From assembly GCF_030758935.1 (NCBI RefSeq), contig NZ_CP132333.1:3906992-3970991 (forward strand): 64,000 bases of DNA. Reading direction: 5' to 3'. The notes beneath the pieces were generated by a model. It did not search any database. It was not told the DNA's origin and worked only from the letters and a program-made list of their open reading frames with translations. The DNA is from Geothrix sp. PMB-07. GTDB taxonomy: Bacteria; Acidobacteriota; Holophagae; Holophagales; Holophagaceae. Positions 35,539 through 44,252 of the stretch are shown here, piece by piece (the first letter of the stretch is position 1; each line of letters starts with the position of its first letter). Position numbers and translations under genes: made by a program.

Positions 35539-36362
35539 TGCAGCCGGTCGCCCTCCAGCTGGCCGCAGAGCTCGGCGGGGTGCTGCTCAGCGGCGGAGAA
35601 GGCGCAGGCACCCTGCTGCTGGTGGAACGCCTCAAGGGCCATGCCCTGCCCCAGGTGGCGGTGCTGGGCCGGAAAGCGGCAGACCTGTTGGCAGCTCTGG
35701 AGGGTGCCGAGCGCGCCCAGGCCGCTGGCGTGGAAATCAACCTGCTGGCCCTGCTGCCGCTGCCTGATTGCGATCTGCCCCGGGCCCTGGAGCATCACCG
35801 CCGCCGCATCGGTGCCCTGGTGGCGGCCCTCGATGCCGGGCTGCCCTGGCTCACGAACAAGCCCATGCTGGCCCGGCGCCTGCCCGGCCGCATCCTCCGC
35901 GCCACACCCGTGCCCCTGGCCAAGGCGCCCATGGGCCCCCTGGAGAAGGGCGAGCTGAAGGCCTTCCTCTCGCACTGGGAGAAGGATCGCCGCAAGATGG
36001 TCTTCCGTCGGCCGGAGTGGCGCGAAACGGCCGACCATGCGGAACACGGCGGCTTCGAAACCGAGCTCTGGCCTGGCGTACCCCTGCCTGAAGGCGCGGA
36101 GCTGCGCGTGCCGCCGCTGGAGCTGCCCTTCGCCACACCCATGACGGATGTCCTCCGTGCCGCCCTGCGCGCGGCCGTTTACTCAAACTCAGCCCAGCCC
36201 GTACCCATCCTGCCCCTGCCCGCGGATCCCTCGGGCCTGCACGCCCTGCGCTGCCTGACGCCCGAAATCGCCGCCTTCCGGGGCCCGGTACAGGCCTGGG
36301 AGCTGGCTATGGCGGGACTGTCCCGCCTGCCAGGGCCGCCTCATTTCTGCGCGCGGTGTTGA
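35535..36362 (+). CDS. Protein of unknown function coupled to the ABC exporter
   Basis: A 275-residue soluble protein starting at ATG 35535 inside the permease stop (ATGA). No signal peptide. It is Leu/Ala/Pro-rich with helical segments (about 1-110), a basic middle (SHWEKDRRKMVFRRPEW) and a C-terminal part ending FCARC. I recognise no domain. Tight coupling to an ATPase-permease pair suggests it serves the same transport process, for example as a cytosolic accessory or cargo-handling protein; this is inference from position only. Confidence 0.55.
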   Translation: MMQPVALQLAAELGGVLLSGGEGAGTLLLVERLKGHALPQVAVLGRKAADLLAALEGAERAQAAGVEINLLALLPLPDCDLPRALEHHRRRIGALVAALDAGLPWLTNKPMLARRLPGRILRATPVPLAKAPMGPLEKGELKAFLSHWEKDRRKMVFRRPEWRETADHAEHGGFETELWPGVPLPEGAELRVPPLELPFATPMTDVLRAALRAAVYSNSAQPVPILPLPADPSGLHALRCLTPEIAAFRGPVQAWELAMAGLSRLPGPPHFCARC

Positions 36363-36389
36363 GCACCGCTTCTGAGAAGATGGCTGGGC

Positions 36390-37748
36390 ATGCGCACCCA
36401 CATCGGCAAGTTCGAGATCGTCCGGCTGCTCGGCCAGGGGGCCATGGGCGAGGTCTACCTCGGACGCGATCCGGGCATCGGCCGCGAGGTGGCCATCAAG
36501 ACCATCCGCCCGGCCCTCATCGGCGAAGACATGGGCGGGGACCTGCGTGATCGCTTCGCCCGTGAGGCCAAGGCCGCGGGCCTGCTGCAGCATCCCAACG
36601 TGGTCACGGTTTTTGAATTCGGCACCGATGGCGACCTGCTCTACCTGGTGATGGAATACGTCCCGGGCGAGGATCTGGCCACCCTGCTGCAACGCGGCGA
36701 ACTCCGGCCTTCGGAGCTGCTGGAGATCCTCGCCCAGGTATGCGAAGGCCTCGCCCAAGCCCACAAACACGGCATCATCCACCGCGACATCAAGCCCACC
36801 AACGTCATGGTGCAAAAGGAGGACGGCGAGCTGCACGCCAAGGTCATGGATTTCGGCGTGGCGAAACTAAACGATGGCGAGCTGACCCAGACCGGCCACG
36901 TGGTGGGCACCCTGGCCTACATGGCCCCGGAATACCTGCGCACGGGCAAGAGCCAGCCCGCTTCGGATCTCTTTTCCGTGGGCGTCATCCTGCATGAGGG
37001 CCTCAGCGGCGAAAGGCCCTTCGCGGCGCCGAGCAGCGGAGCCATGGTCTACACCATCATCCATGACGAGCCCCATCCGCTGGAGGACACGACCTTCGAG
37101 GGCGTGAGCCCCTCGGTCAAGGCCCTGGCGAACCGCCTGCTGGCGAAGGATCCCAGCTCCCGTTTCCCGACGGCCACGGATGCGGCTCGGGCTCTGCGCG
37201 CCGCCAAGAATCCCACCTGGATCGCGCCCCTGGATGACGCCACCGTGGCCCTTCCCGGATCGAGCGGCAGCGGCCATCCCATGGCATCCACTCCCAGGAA
37301 GGCTCGTCCTGAATGGGCCGTTTGGGCCGTGGGTCTGGGCGTGCTCGCCTTGGCGACCGGGATTGGCCTGGCGAGTCTTCGCAAGGTCTCCACCCCCGCC
37401 CCTCCGGCCGTCAACACGCACATCAACGAGGTGGTGCTGGAGGAGGCCGCCCGTCAGATGGACGCCAAGCCCGAGCACGCCCTCAAGCTCGTACAGGAGG
37501 TCATCGACGCCACGCCGGATAACCAGCCTGTGGACCCCGATGCCTACGCCCTGAAAATGGCCATCTACTACCGCATGGGCTTCATGGAGCTGCTGGAGGC
37601 CACCGCGCAGGAGGCCCGCGACCGCAAAACCAGCGGCGCCGAGATGCTGAAGAACGCGAAGTTCAGGGCCATGCTCGAGAAGGACAAGGTCCATGGCCGG
37701 AAGCTGTCGGCGGACCTGCGGGAACGGCTCCTGAAGGGTGAGAACTAA
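36390..37748 (+). CDS. Transmembrane Ser/Thr protein kinase (Hanks type)
   Basis: A 452-residue kinase with all core motifs: Gly loop LGQGAMGEVYLG (15-26), K37 in VAIK, HRDIKPTN (131-138) and DFG (154-156), then the activation-segment region GTLAYMAPEY. A single membrane helix (WAVWAVGLGVLALATGIGLA, about 309-330) is followed by an extracytoplasmic alpha-helical domain of about 120 residues that resembles a tetratricopeptide-like fold rather than PASTA repeats. It starts 27 nt after the unknown gene of the ABC cluster. Its signal and targets are unknown. Confidence 0.92.
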   Translation: MRTHIGKFEIVRLLGQGAMGEVYLGRDPGIGREVAIKTIRPALIGEDMGGDLRDRFAREAKAAGLLQHPNVVTVFEFGTDGDLLYLVMEYVPGEDLATLLQRGELRPSELLEILAQVCEGLAQAHKHGIIHRDIKPTNVMVQKEDGELHAKVMDFGVAKLNDGELTQTGHVVGTLAYMAPEYLRTGKSQPASDLFSVGVILHEGLSGERPFAAPSSGAMVYTIIHDEPHPLEDTTFEGVSPSVKALANRLLAKDPSSRFPTATDAARALRAAKNPTWIAPLDDATVALPGSSGSGHPMASTPRKARPEWAVWAVGLGVLALATGIGLASLRKVSTPAPPAVNTHINEVVLEEAARQMDAKPEHALKLVQEVIDATPDNQPVDPDAYALKMAIYYRMGFMELLEATAQEARDRKTSGAEMLKNAKFRAMLEKDKVHGRKLSADLRERLLKGEN

Positions 37749-38164
37749 AAGCGTCGCCCCGGAGGCAGGTCCGCCGTGAGCAACTCCCAGGTCAGCCCTG
37801 CGGCCATGAAGCGCGCAGGAAGCACCTGCTCCGGCGCATAGCGCCAGAAGATGGTGTGGTCGGCAGTCTGGATGAGGTTGGATCCCGGCGCGCCACCATT
37901 CCAGGCCGGAGGCAGGGGATCAGCCATGGTGATGGCGCCCGGGGCCAGACGATTCCGCTCGCCTACGCGGGCCAGCACCTCGGCGCGCACGCGGCCAGCA
38001 TCGCCGGTTTCCGGCGCCAGGGACATGCGCCCCGGCCCCGCCTCCACCACCCGGAAGGTGAGGGCGCGGCCTGTGGACGTGGTGTAGTACAGCCGCCCCA
38101 GCACCGCCGGAGCCTGCGCCTGAAGCAGGCCCGGCAGCAGCAGGAGGAGCGGGCTTCGGCGCAT
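37745..38164 (-). CDS. Small secreted protein of unknown function
   Basis: A 139-residue protein with a short signal peptide (RRSPLLLLLPGLLQAQA) and a mature region with beta-rich phrases (RALTFRVVEAGPG, HTIFWRYAPEQV). The stop overlaps the kinase stop by four bases in the convergent direction. It starts one base upstream of the lpdA stop, so it is probably read together with lpdA. No family recognised. Confidence 0.5.
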   Translation of the reverse strand: MRRSPLLLLLPGLLQAQAPAVLGRLYYTTSTGRALTFRVVEAGPGRMSLAPETGDAGRVRAEVLARVGERNRLAPGAITMADPLPPAWNGGAPGSNLIQTADHTIFWRYAPEQVLPARFMAAGLTWELLTADLPPGRRF

Positions 38165-38165
38165 G

Positions 38166-39569
38166 CTACATGTTGAGGGCGCGGCCGTAGACGGCGCGGG
38201 CGGCCTCGGGGAACACTTCGTTCAGGGTGGGGTGCGGATACATGGTGTGGATGAGTTCATCCACCGTGAACTCGCCACCCATGAGTGCCACGCTGGAGGC
38301 CACCAGCTCCGTGGCCTTGGGGCCCAGGATGTGGATGCCCAGGATCTCGCCGTACTGTTTGTCGGCCACGATCTTGATGAAGCCGTGGGGCTCACCCACG
38401 ATGTTGGCCTTGGCCATGGGCGAGAAGGGGAAGCTGCCCACCTGCACATCATGGCCCTTGGCCTTGGCCGCCTTTTCGCTGAGACCAATGGAGCCCACTT
38501 CGGGATCGCAGTAGGTGCAAGCGGGGAAGCGGTCGTAACGGATGGGGTGGGGATGCACGTCCTTGCCCAGGCTCTGAGCGGCGTGCTCGGCGGCCACGAT
38601 GCCTTCGTCGCTGGCCACGTGGGCCAGCCAGGGGGTGCGCACAATGTCGCCGATGGCGTAGAGGCCGGGCTCACCGGTCTGCATGAACTTGTCGATGACC
38701 ACGCAGCCACGATCCACCTGAGCCTTGGTCTTCTCCAGGCCGATGCCCTCCACCTGGGGTGCGCGGCCCACGGCCACCAGCAGGTGACTGCCCACGACCT
38801 CGCCGGGGGTCTCACCCTCCAGGTGGCACACCACACCGTCGGCCCGCTTCTCGATGCGGGTGATCTTGGTTTTGGTGCGCACGTCGATCTTGTAGGACTT
38901 CTTGAAGATCTTCGCCAGCTCCAGGCCGATGTCCTCATCCTCCAGCGGCAGGATGGTGTCCATGAATTCCACCAGGGTCACTTTGGAGCCCAGGCGGCTG
39001 AACACGGAAGCGAACTCCACGCCGATGGCGCCGGCGCCCAGGATCACCAGGTGGGTCGGCAGTTCCGTGATGTCCAGGATGTGGTCGCTGTTCAGCACCT
39101 GCTTGCCGTCAGTCTCCAGACCGGGGATGGGCTTGGGCGACGAGCCCGTGGCGAGGATGATGCGCTTGGCCTCGTGCACCTCGCCGTTCACATCCACCTT
39201 GCCGCCACCCAGCAGCTTGCCGAAGCCCTTCAGCACGGTCACCTTGTTCTTCTTCATGAGGAACTCGATGCCCTTGGCGTTCTTCAAAACAATGCGCCCC
39301 TTGCGCTTCACGATGGCCGTCAGGTTGGGCTTGAGGGCCTTGCCGTCCACGCCGTCGATGCCGTAGGTATCAGCGTCCTGCATCTGCTCGAGCCGGTGGG
39401 CCGTCTCCAGCCAGGTCTTGGCCGGGATGCAACCCCGATGCAAGCAGGTGCCGCCGAGGACGGCATCCCGCTCGACGAGGGCCGTGTTCAGTCCCAGCTG
39501 GGCCGCACGAATGGCAGCCACATAGCCGCCGGGGCCGGAGCCGATGACAATGAGGTCGAACTGGGCCAT
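38166..39569 (-). CDS. lpdA: Dihydrolipoyl dehydrogenase (E3)
   Basis: FAD-dependent disulfide reductase that re-oxidises dihydrolipoamide in 2-oxoacid dehydrogenase or glycine cleavage complexes. It is 467 residues. The FAD loop is IGSGPGGYVAA (9-19); the redox disulfide is C42/C47 in GGTCLHRGCIPAK; the NAD loop is ILGAGAIGVEFASVF; the C-terminal catalytic His is in HPTLNE (about H446). Normal length. No E1 or E2 gene is in the window, so the partner complex is unknown. It is followed closely by the small secreted protein gene. Confidence 0.94.
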   Translation of the reverse strand: MAQFDLIVIGSGPGGYVAAIRAAQLGLNTALVERDAVLGGTCLHRGCIPAKTWLETAHRLEQMQDADTYGIDGVDGKALKPNLTAIVKRKGRIVLKNAKGIEFLMKKNKVTVLKGFGKLLGGGKVDVNGEVHEAKRIILATGSSPKPIPGLETDGKQVLNSDHILDITELPTHLVILGAGAIGVEFASVFSRLGSKVTLVEFMDTILPLEDEDIGLELAKIFKKSYKIDVRTKTKITRIEKRADGVVCHLEGETPGEVVGSHLLVAVGRAPQVEGIGLEKTKAQVDRGCVVIDKFMQTGEPGLYAIGDIVRTPWLAHVASDEGIVAAEHAAQSLGKDVHPHPIRYDRFPACTYCDPEVGSIGLSEKAAKAKGHDVQVGSFPFSPMAKANIVGEPHGFIKIVADKQYGEILGIHILGPKATELVASSVALMGGEFTVDELIHTMYPHPTLNEVFPEAARAVYGRALNM

Positions 39570-39685
39570 GAATCCTCCACGGGTCGAACCAAGTCAGTAT
39601 CCCATGAGAACGGCGGCGGTGCCTGGTCCTGCGGCGACGAGGGCAGACCGCTTCTCATCGTGCATTCGTCTCTCACCAGATGAGA

Positions 39686-40837
39686 TCAGGAGTAGACGAG
39701 GGCACTCCTAACTTCCATCCGGGCCGCCCGCCATTCGGCCCAGGCAGCGCTCAACTCTCGCCGGTGGATGGCCATGGAAGCCCGCCATTCGGATTTGGCC
39801 TCCCGCCAGGCTTCGGCTTTGGCGTGGCCCTTGGCCCGCCACTCCGCCTTTTTCTGACCCCAGGCTTCATGCCGATCGTGGAGGGCCGCCAGGGCGGCAT
39901 CGAGCTTCACCCGCGCTGCCTCCAGCCGGGCCTTCATGGGCGTGGCCGAGCCGGGGCTGGCCAGCGACAGGCGCTCCCGGAGGCGCTTCTCCTCCATGTG
40001 GAGCCGGGCCCGGGTCATGGCCGCATCGGACACGCGCCGGAAGCCGCCCACCAGGCCCATCCAATTGAGCAGGTTCAGCAGCCACTTGGTGCTGTCCCAC
40101 TGGTACCAAAGGGCGCCATTGCGGTAGTCCCACTGCCACTGATGGTGGAAGTTATGGTAGCCCTCTCCATAGGTCAGGGGCGCCAGCAGCCAGTTGTCGC
40201 GCGCCGTGTTGGCATCCGTATAAGGGCGGCTGCCGAACATATGGGCGGCGCTGTTGATGAAAAAGGTGGTGTGGTGCGTCAGCACGATGCGCAGGGCCAC
40301 GCCGAAAACAAAGTGGCCGATGAGGTTGCCCGTGGCCAGGCCAATCCAGAGGGGGATGGTGGCCACCACGGCCCCGATGAGGAAGTGGTGCCGATGCTGC
40401 CACTGGATCAGGGGATCCTTCTCCAGGTCCGCCACGCCCGCGATGGGCAGGGCCTTGTCCTCCATCACCCAGGTCCAGTGGGCGTGCCAGAAGCCTCGCT
40501 TGATGGCATAGGGGTCCAGATCTGTGTCCACATGGCGATGGTGCACACGGTGGTCGCTGGACCATTTGAGCGCTGAATTCTCGAAGGCCGCGGCGCCGAA
40601 ACAGAGGAACAGGAAACGCACCAACCACGACGCCTTGTAGGCCCGGTGACTGAAAAGCCGGTGGTAGCCGCCGCTGATGGCGGTGCCGATGCCGAACACC
40701 ATGGCCAGACAGACCAGGACCTCACTCCACCGGAGGCCCGAAGTGGCCAGGCGCCAGGGGACCAACACCAGGGCCAACCCAAGGGTTCCCGTAAGAAAGG
40801 AGGTGTTCAGGAGATTCCAGCGCTTGGCCAGGGCCAT
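39686..40837 (-). CDS. Acyl-CoA/acyl-lipid delta-9-type desaturase with a charged C-terminal tail
   Basis: Membrane di-iron fatty acid desaturase, 383 residues. The three His boxes are intact: HRLFSH (59-64), HRVHH (96-100) and HNFHH (228-232). Membrane segments lie in the usual places. The last 75 or so residues form an extra helical tail rich in Trp, Arg and Ala with an irregular repeat (KAEWRAKGHAKAEAWREAKSE and so on); typical bacterial enzymes end soon after the third box. Divergent from the symporter gene. An unusual tail could hold a membrane-peripheral or partner-binding site. Confidence 0.9.
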   Translation of the reverse strand: MALAKRWNLLNTSFLTGTLGLALVLVPWRLATSGLRWSEVLVCLAMVFGIGTAISGGYHRLFSHRAYKASWLVRFLFLCFGAAAFENSALKWSSDHRVHHRHVDTDLDPYAIKRGFWHAHWTWVMEDKALPIAGVADLEKDPLIQWQHRHHFLIGAVVATIPLWIGLATGNLIGHFVFGVALRIVLTHHTTFFINSAAHMFGSRPYTDANTARDNWLLAPLTYGEGYHNFHHQWQWDYRNGALWYQWDSTKWLLNLLNWMGLVGGFRRVSDAAMTRARLHMEEKRLRERLSLASPGSATPMKARLEAARVKLDAALAALHDRHEAWGQKKAEWRAKGHAKAEAWREAKSEWRASMAIHRRELSAAWAEWRAARMEVRSALVYS

Positions 40838-40937
40838 CCATTGACTCCAAAAAAGAGCTTAATGCTACCCCGGGTCGGCCATAGACGTCCCATGCCAAAC
40901 TTGCCCCATTCCGTAACGCTCTGCCCAAGAGGTTTCC

Positions 40938-42242
40938 GTGACCGAGACGCGCCCCTGGTACCGCTCCAGCACCACCTGGATCTTCCTCGGCTTGCTCATG
41001 GGCGTCGTGCTGGGCGGCTTCCTGCCCCAGGACCAGTACCCCTGGGCCTACGACGGCTTCCGCTTCCTCTCCAAGGCCTTCATCAGCCTCATCAAGGGGC
41101 TCATCGTCCCCCTGCTGCTGTCCACCATCATCGTAGGCATCGCCCAGACCGGCGACATCCGGGCCGTGGGCCGCATGGGCGCCAAGGCCCTGCTCTACTT
41201 CGAGATCGTCACCACCCTGGCCCTCTTCATCGGGCTGGCCGTAGGCAACTGGCTGAAACCCGGTGCCCACCTGCCCATGGATCTGGGCGCCCACACGGCC
41301 GTGGCCGCGGTGAAGGCCAAGACCGGCTGGGAGATCGCCCTCCACATGTTCCCCTCGAACCTCATCCAGCACGCGGCCGAGGGCGACATCCTGCCCGTGG
41401 TGATCTTCGCCGCCCTCTTCGGCATCGCGCTCACCAAGGTGGGTGAGCGCGGCAAACCCGTGCTGGCCTTCTTCGACGGTGTGGCGCAGACCATGTTCAA
41501 GTACACGGACTTCGTCATGAAGCTCACGCCCCTGGGCGTCTTCGGAGCCATGGCCTACAACGTGAGCCACATGGCGGCCGGTCACACGGTGAACGGCGCG
41601 CTGCTCAAGGGTTGGCCCGCGGTCTTCCACTTGCTCAAGCAATACAGCCTGCTGGTCGGCAGCCTGTATCTCGCCCTCAGCCTGCTGTTCATCCTGGTCT
41701 TCGTGCCCATCGCCTGGCTGTCGGGCATCCGCATCCTGGGCTTCGTGAAGGCCATCAAGGATCCAGCGCTGACTGCCTTCAGCACCGCCAGCAGCGAGGC
41801 GGCCCTTCCCAAACTGTTGGAGGAGGTCGTGCGCTTCGGCGTGCCCCGCCGCGTGGCCAGTTTCGTCATCCCCACGGGCTATAGCTTCAACCTCGATGGC
41901 TCCACCCTGTATCTGGTGCTCGCCAGCCTCACCATCGCGCAGGCGGCGGGCATCCACATGAGCCTGGGTCAGCAGCTGCTCATGGTTTTCACCTTCATGC
42001 TCACCAGCAAGGGCGTGGCAGGTGTGCCACGGGCCACCCTGGTCATCATCGCCGCCACCTGCGGCAGCTTCGGCCTGCCGGGCGAGGCAGGCATCGCCAT
42101 GCTCCTGGCGGTGGACGAGATCATGGACATGGCCCGCACCACCGTGAATGTCATCGGCAACGGCCTGGCCAGCGTGGTCATCGCGAAGTGGGAGGGGGTG
42201 TTCGGCACGGAGGCCGAGGCGCTGCCCGACCAGGAAAATTGA
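40938..42242 (+). CDS. Dicarboxylate/amino-acid:cation symporter (DAACS family)
   Basis: A 434-residue inner-membrane symporter of the GltP/DctA family. The signature SFNLDGSTLYLV (about 315-326) contacts substrate and cation; the serine-rich re-entrant loop FSTASSEAALPK (about 283-294) and the second loop GVAGVPRATLV (about 358) are also present. Eight membrane helices can be traced. The substrate could be glutamate/aspartate or C4-dicarboxylates; residues here do not decide. GTG 40938 is the start after AAGAGG. Confidence 0.9.
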   Translation: MTETRPWYRSSTTWIFLGLLMGVVLGGFLPQDQYPWAYDGFRFLSKAFISLIKGLIVPLLLSTIIVGIAQTGDIRAVGRMGAKALLYFEIVTTLALFIGLAVGNWLKPGAHLPMDLGAHTAVAAVKAKTGWEIALHMFPSNLIQHAAEGDILPVVIFAALFGIALTKVGERGKPVLAFFDGVAQTMFKYTDFVMKLTPLGVFGAMAYNVSHMAAGHTVNGALLKGWPAVFHLLKQYSLLVGSLYLALSLLFILVFVPIAWLSGIRILGFVKAIKDPALTAFSTASSEAALPKLLEEVVRFGVPRRVASFVIPTGYSFNLDGSTLYLVLASLTIAQAAGIHMSLGQQLLMVFTFMLTSKGVAGVPRATLVIIAATCGSFGLPGEAGIAMLLAVDEIMDMARTTVNVIGNGLASVVIAKWEGVFGTEAEALPDQEN

Positions 42243-42314
42243 CTGGGGGAGCAGCTTTCAACTTGACGGGGCCCCGGCCGATAAGGAATGGACGGTTATT
42301 ACCAAGGGGCCTTC

Positions 42315-42770
42315 ATGCGAATGAATATCTGCAGCCCATTCCTCCTTCCAGTTATTTGCCTTTCCCTGGCAGCCCAGGAGGTCACTCCCGCTGAAGTCGA
42401 AACCCTGGTGAAAGAAGCCATCGCCTTTGCCAAGACCAACGGCAAGGAAGCGGCCATCAGAGAAGTCACCCACGTCGGCGGGCGCTTCCATCGATACGGC
42501 GGAGAGCTCTATGTCTTCATCTACGACATGGATGGAAAGGTCGTCGCCCACGGCCAGGGGGCCAGCAAGGTCGGTGTGAACCAGATCAAGGCGAAGGACC
42601 CGGATGGCGTGGAATTCGTCCGGGAACGGGTGCAGTTGGCCAAGACCAAGGGCAAGGGCTGGCACGACTACAAGTACCTGAACCCCAAGACCAACCAGAA
42701 GGAGCCCAAGACCAGCTACATCGAAGTCTGGGACAACCTGATTTTCGGCGCAGGGATCTATAAGAAGTGA
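42315..42770 (+). CDS. Periplasmic single-Cache domain protein
   Basis: A 151-residue secreted protein from ATG 42315, with AAGGGG five bases upstream. Signal peptide ends near LSLAAQ. The mature part is one sCache_2-like domain: helix (LVKEAIAFAKTNGKEAAI), then GELYVFIYDMDGKVVAHGQ, GVEFVRERVQLAKTKGKGWHDYKYLNP and a closing IEVWDNLIFGAGIYK. It lacks any attached chemotaxis or kinase output domain, so it is likely a free solute-binding protein. Ligand unknown, though small organic acids are common for the family. Confidence 0.82.
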   Translation: MRMNICSPFLLPVICLSLAAQEVTPAEVETLVKEAIAFAKTNGKEAAIREVTHVGGRFHRYGGELYVFIYDMDGKVVAHGQGASKVGVNQIKAKDPDGVEFVRERVQLAKTKGKGWHDYKYLNPKTNQKEPKTSYIEVWDNLIFGAGIYKK

Positions 42771-42847
42771 GGTGGGGCCACCGCGCCCCACCGGCTCCCT
42801 CAGGGGCCGACATCGGCCTCCGGCATAATGGAAGGCTGGAGGCTTCC

Positions 42848-43495
42848 TTGAAACTCATCGCCTGGGACTTCGACGGCACCTTGGTGGACAGCCGTCCCCT
42901 CATAGAAGCGGGCATGGCCCACGCCCTGGATGCCCTGGGTCAACCTCGGTCTGTCATGGCGGAATGGCTCAAGTACGTAGGACTGCCTGTGGAAGCCGGC
43001 ATCCACAATACTTTCGACCCCCTGGGCCTGGACATGGACACGGTGCTGAAGGCCTACCGCAGCTTCGGCCACGCCGAGCATGAACACCTGATGCAGCCGT
43101 TTGAGGGCATCCCCGAATTGCTGGGCGAACTGAAGGCCCGCGGCCAACGCATGGCTGTGGTCACCTCCAAGCGCCGACTGCCCCTGCTGCGGCAGATGGC
43201 CCAATGGAACTGGGAACCCCTCTTCGACCCCATCATCACCCCCGATGAAGTCACCCACGGGAAGCCCCATCCCGAATCCCTGGAAAAGGTGCAGACCCTC
43301 ACCGGCCTCGCCCCTGAAGACATCCTCATGGTGGGTGACACCCCCTTCGACCTGGACATGGCCCGGGCTGCCGGGGTGCCCAGCTTGGCTGTGGGTCACG
43401 GTTTCTATGGCCAGGAGGCCCTGGCCGCCTGTGGCCCCCGGGCCTACGCCCCAGACACGGCAGCGCTGCGAGACATCCTCCTCGCCTACTTATGA
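42848..43495 (+). CDS. HAD-superfamily phosphatase (phosphoglycolate-phosphatase-like)
   Basis: A 215-residue HAD hydrolase. The start is TTG 42848 with GGAGG five bases upstream; longer readings have no ribosome site. Motif I is DFDGTLVD (about 6-13), motif II TSKR near 105, motif III the Lys in HGKPHPES, motif IV GDTPFDLDMA. Fold and length fit the phosphoglycolate/beta-phosphoglucomutase branch; the cap is a helical one. The stop overlaps the untranslated leader of moaC. Substrate unknown. Confidence 0.87.
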   Translation: MKLIAWDFDGTLVDSRPLIEAGMAHALDALGQPRSVMAEWLKYVGLPVEAGIHNTFDPLGLDMDTVLKAYRSFGHAEHEHLMQPFEGIPELLGELKARGQRMAVVTSKRRLPLLRQMAQWNWEPLFDPIITPDEVTHGKPHPESLEKVQTLTGLAPEDILMVGDTPFDLDMARAAGVPSLAVGHGFYGQEALAACGPRAYAPDTAALRDILLAYL

Positions 43496-43593
43496 TCCGG
43501 GGGCACCGTCTGCTCGCCGCGCTCGGGATGTCCCCCGGATCGCCAGCGCTTCCCCAGGCAGAGCCTGATGGAAGCGCTCACCTCGGAGGCCCC

Positions 43594-44094
43594 ATGGCTG
43601 GCCTGACCCATCTCGATCCCGAAGGCCGTCCCCAGATGGTGGATGTCTCTGCCAAGGCCATCACCCGCCGGTTGGCCGTCGCAGCCGGGTACCTGGAACT
43701 GGATGAACCCGCCGCCAAGGCTCTGACCCAGGGCGGGGGCCCCAAGGGCGATCCCTGGTCCGTGGCCCGCATCGGGGCCGTGGGGGGCGTGAAGCGGACC
43801 TCCGACCTGATTCCCCTGGCCCATCCCCTGGCCATCGAAGCCGTGGATGTCAGCCACCACTGGGACCCCCTCACCCGCCGCGCCTGGCTGAAGGTCCAGG
43901 TGAGCTGCGAGGGCCGGACCGGCATTGAGATGGAGGCCCTGGCCGGGGTCACCGTGGGCCTTCTGGTGCTCTACGACATGCTGAAGGCCGTGAGCCACGG
44001 CATGGTCTTGGGCCCCGCCAGGCTCTTGCGGAAAGAGGGGGGCCGCCGGGGCACCCTCGCCATGCCCTGGGCTGACTGCCCGTGGGAGCCCTGA
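43594..44094 (+). CDS. moaC: Cyclic pyranopterin monophosphate synthase (MoaC)
   Basis: Second enzyme of molybdenum cofactor synthesis, converting the MoaA product to cyclic pyranopterin monophosphate. It is 166 residues from ATG 43594 with GGAGG 4-5 bases upstream. Signature features are MVDVSAKAITRR (15-26), KGDPWSVARIG, IPLAHPL, the two Glu in GIEMEAL and D-x2-K in LYDMLKAV, which match the E. coli active site. Slightly shorter than the common 160-170 range, complete. No other moa genes are in the window. Confidence 0.93.
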   Translation: MAGLTHLDPEGRPQMVDVSAKAITRRLAVAAGYLELDEPAAKALTQGGGPKGDPWSVARIGAVGGVKRTSDLIPLAHPLAIEAVDVSHHWDPLTRRAWLKVQVSCEGRTGIEMEALAGVTVGLLVLYDMLKAVSHGMVLGPARLLRKEGGRRGTLAMPWADCPWEP

Positions 44095-44252
44095 TCCCGG
44101 GAGGCCCAGTTGGAAAACATTTGCATTTTCAGGCCCTCCCCGACCCGCTAGCATGGGGGTTGGACATTTCCACATCATCGAGCACCGGGGTCACGACCCC
44201 CACATGGAGGCCTAGCGAAGCAGGCTTTTCCGTTCCAGCCGGGAGTTTCCCC

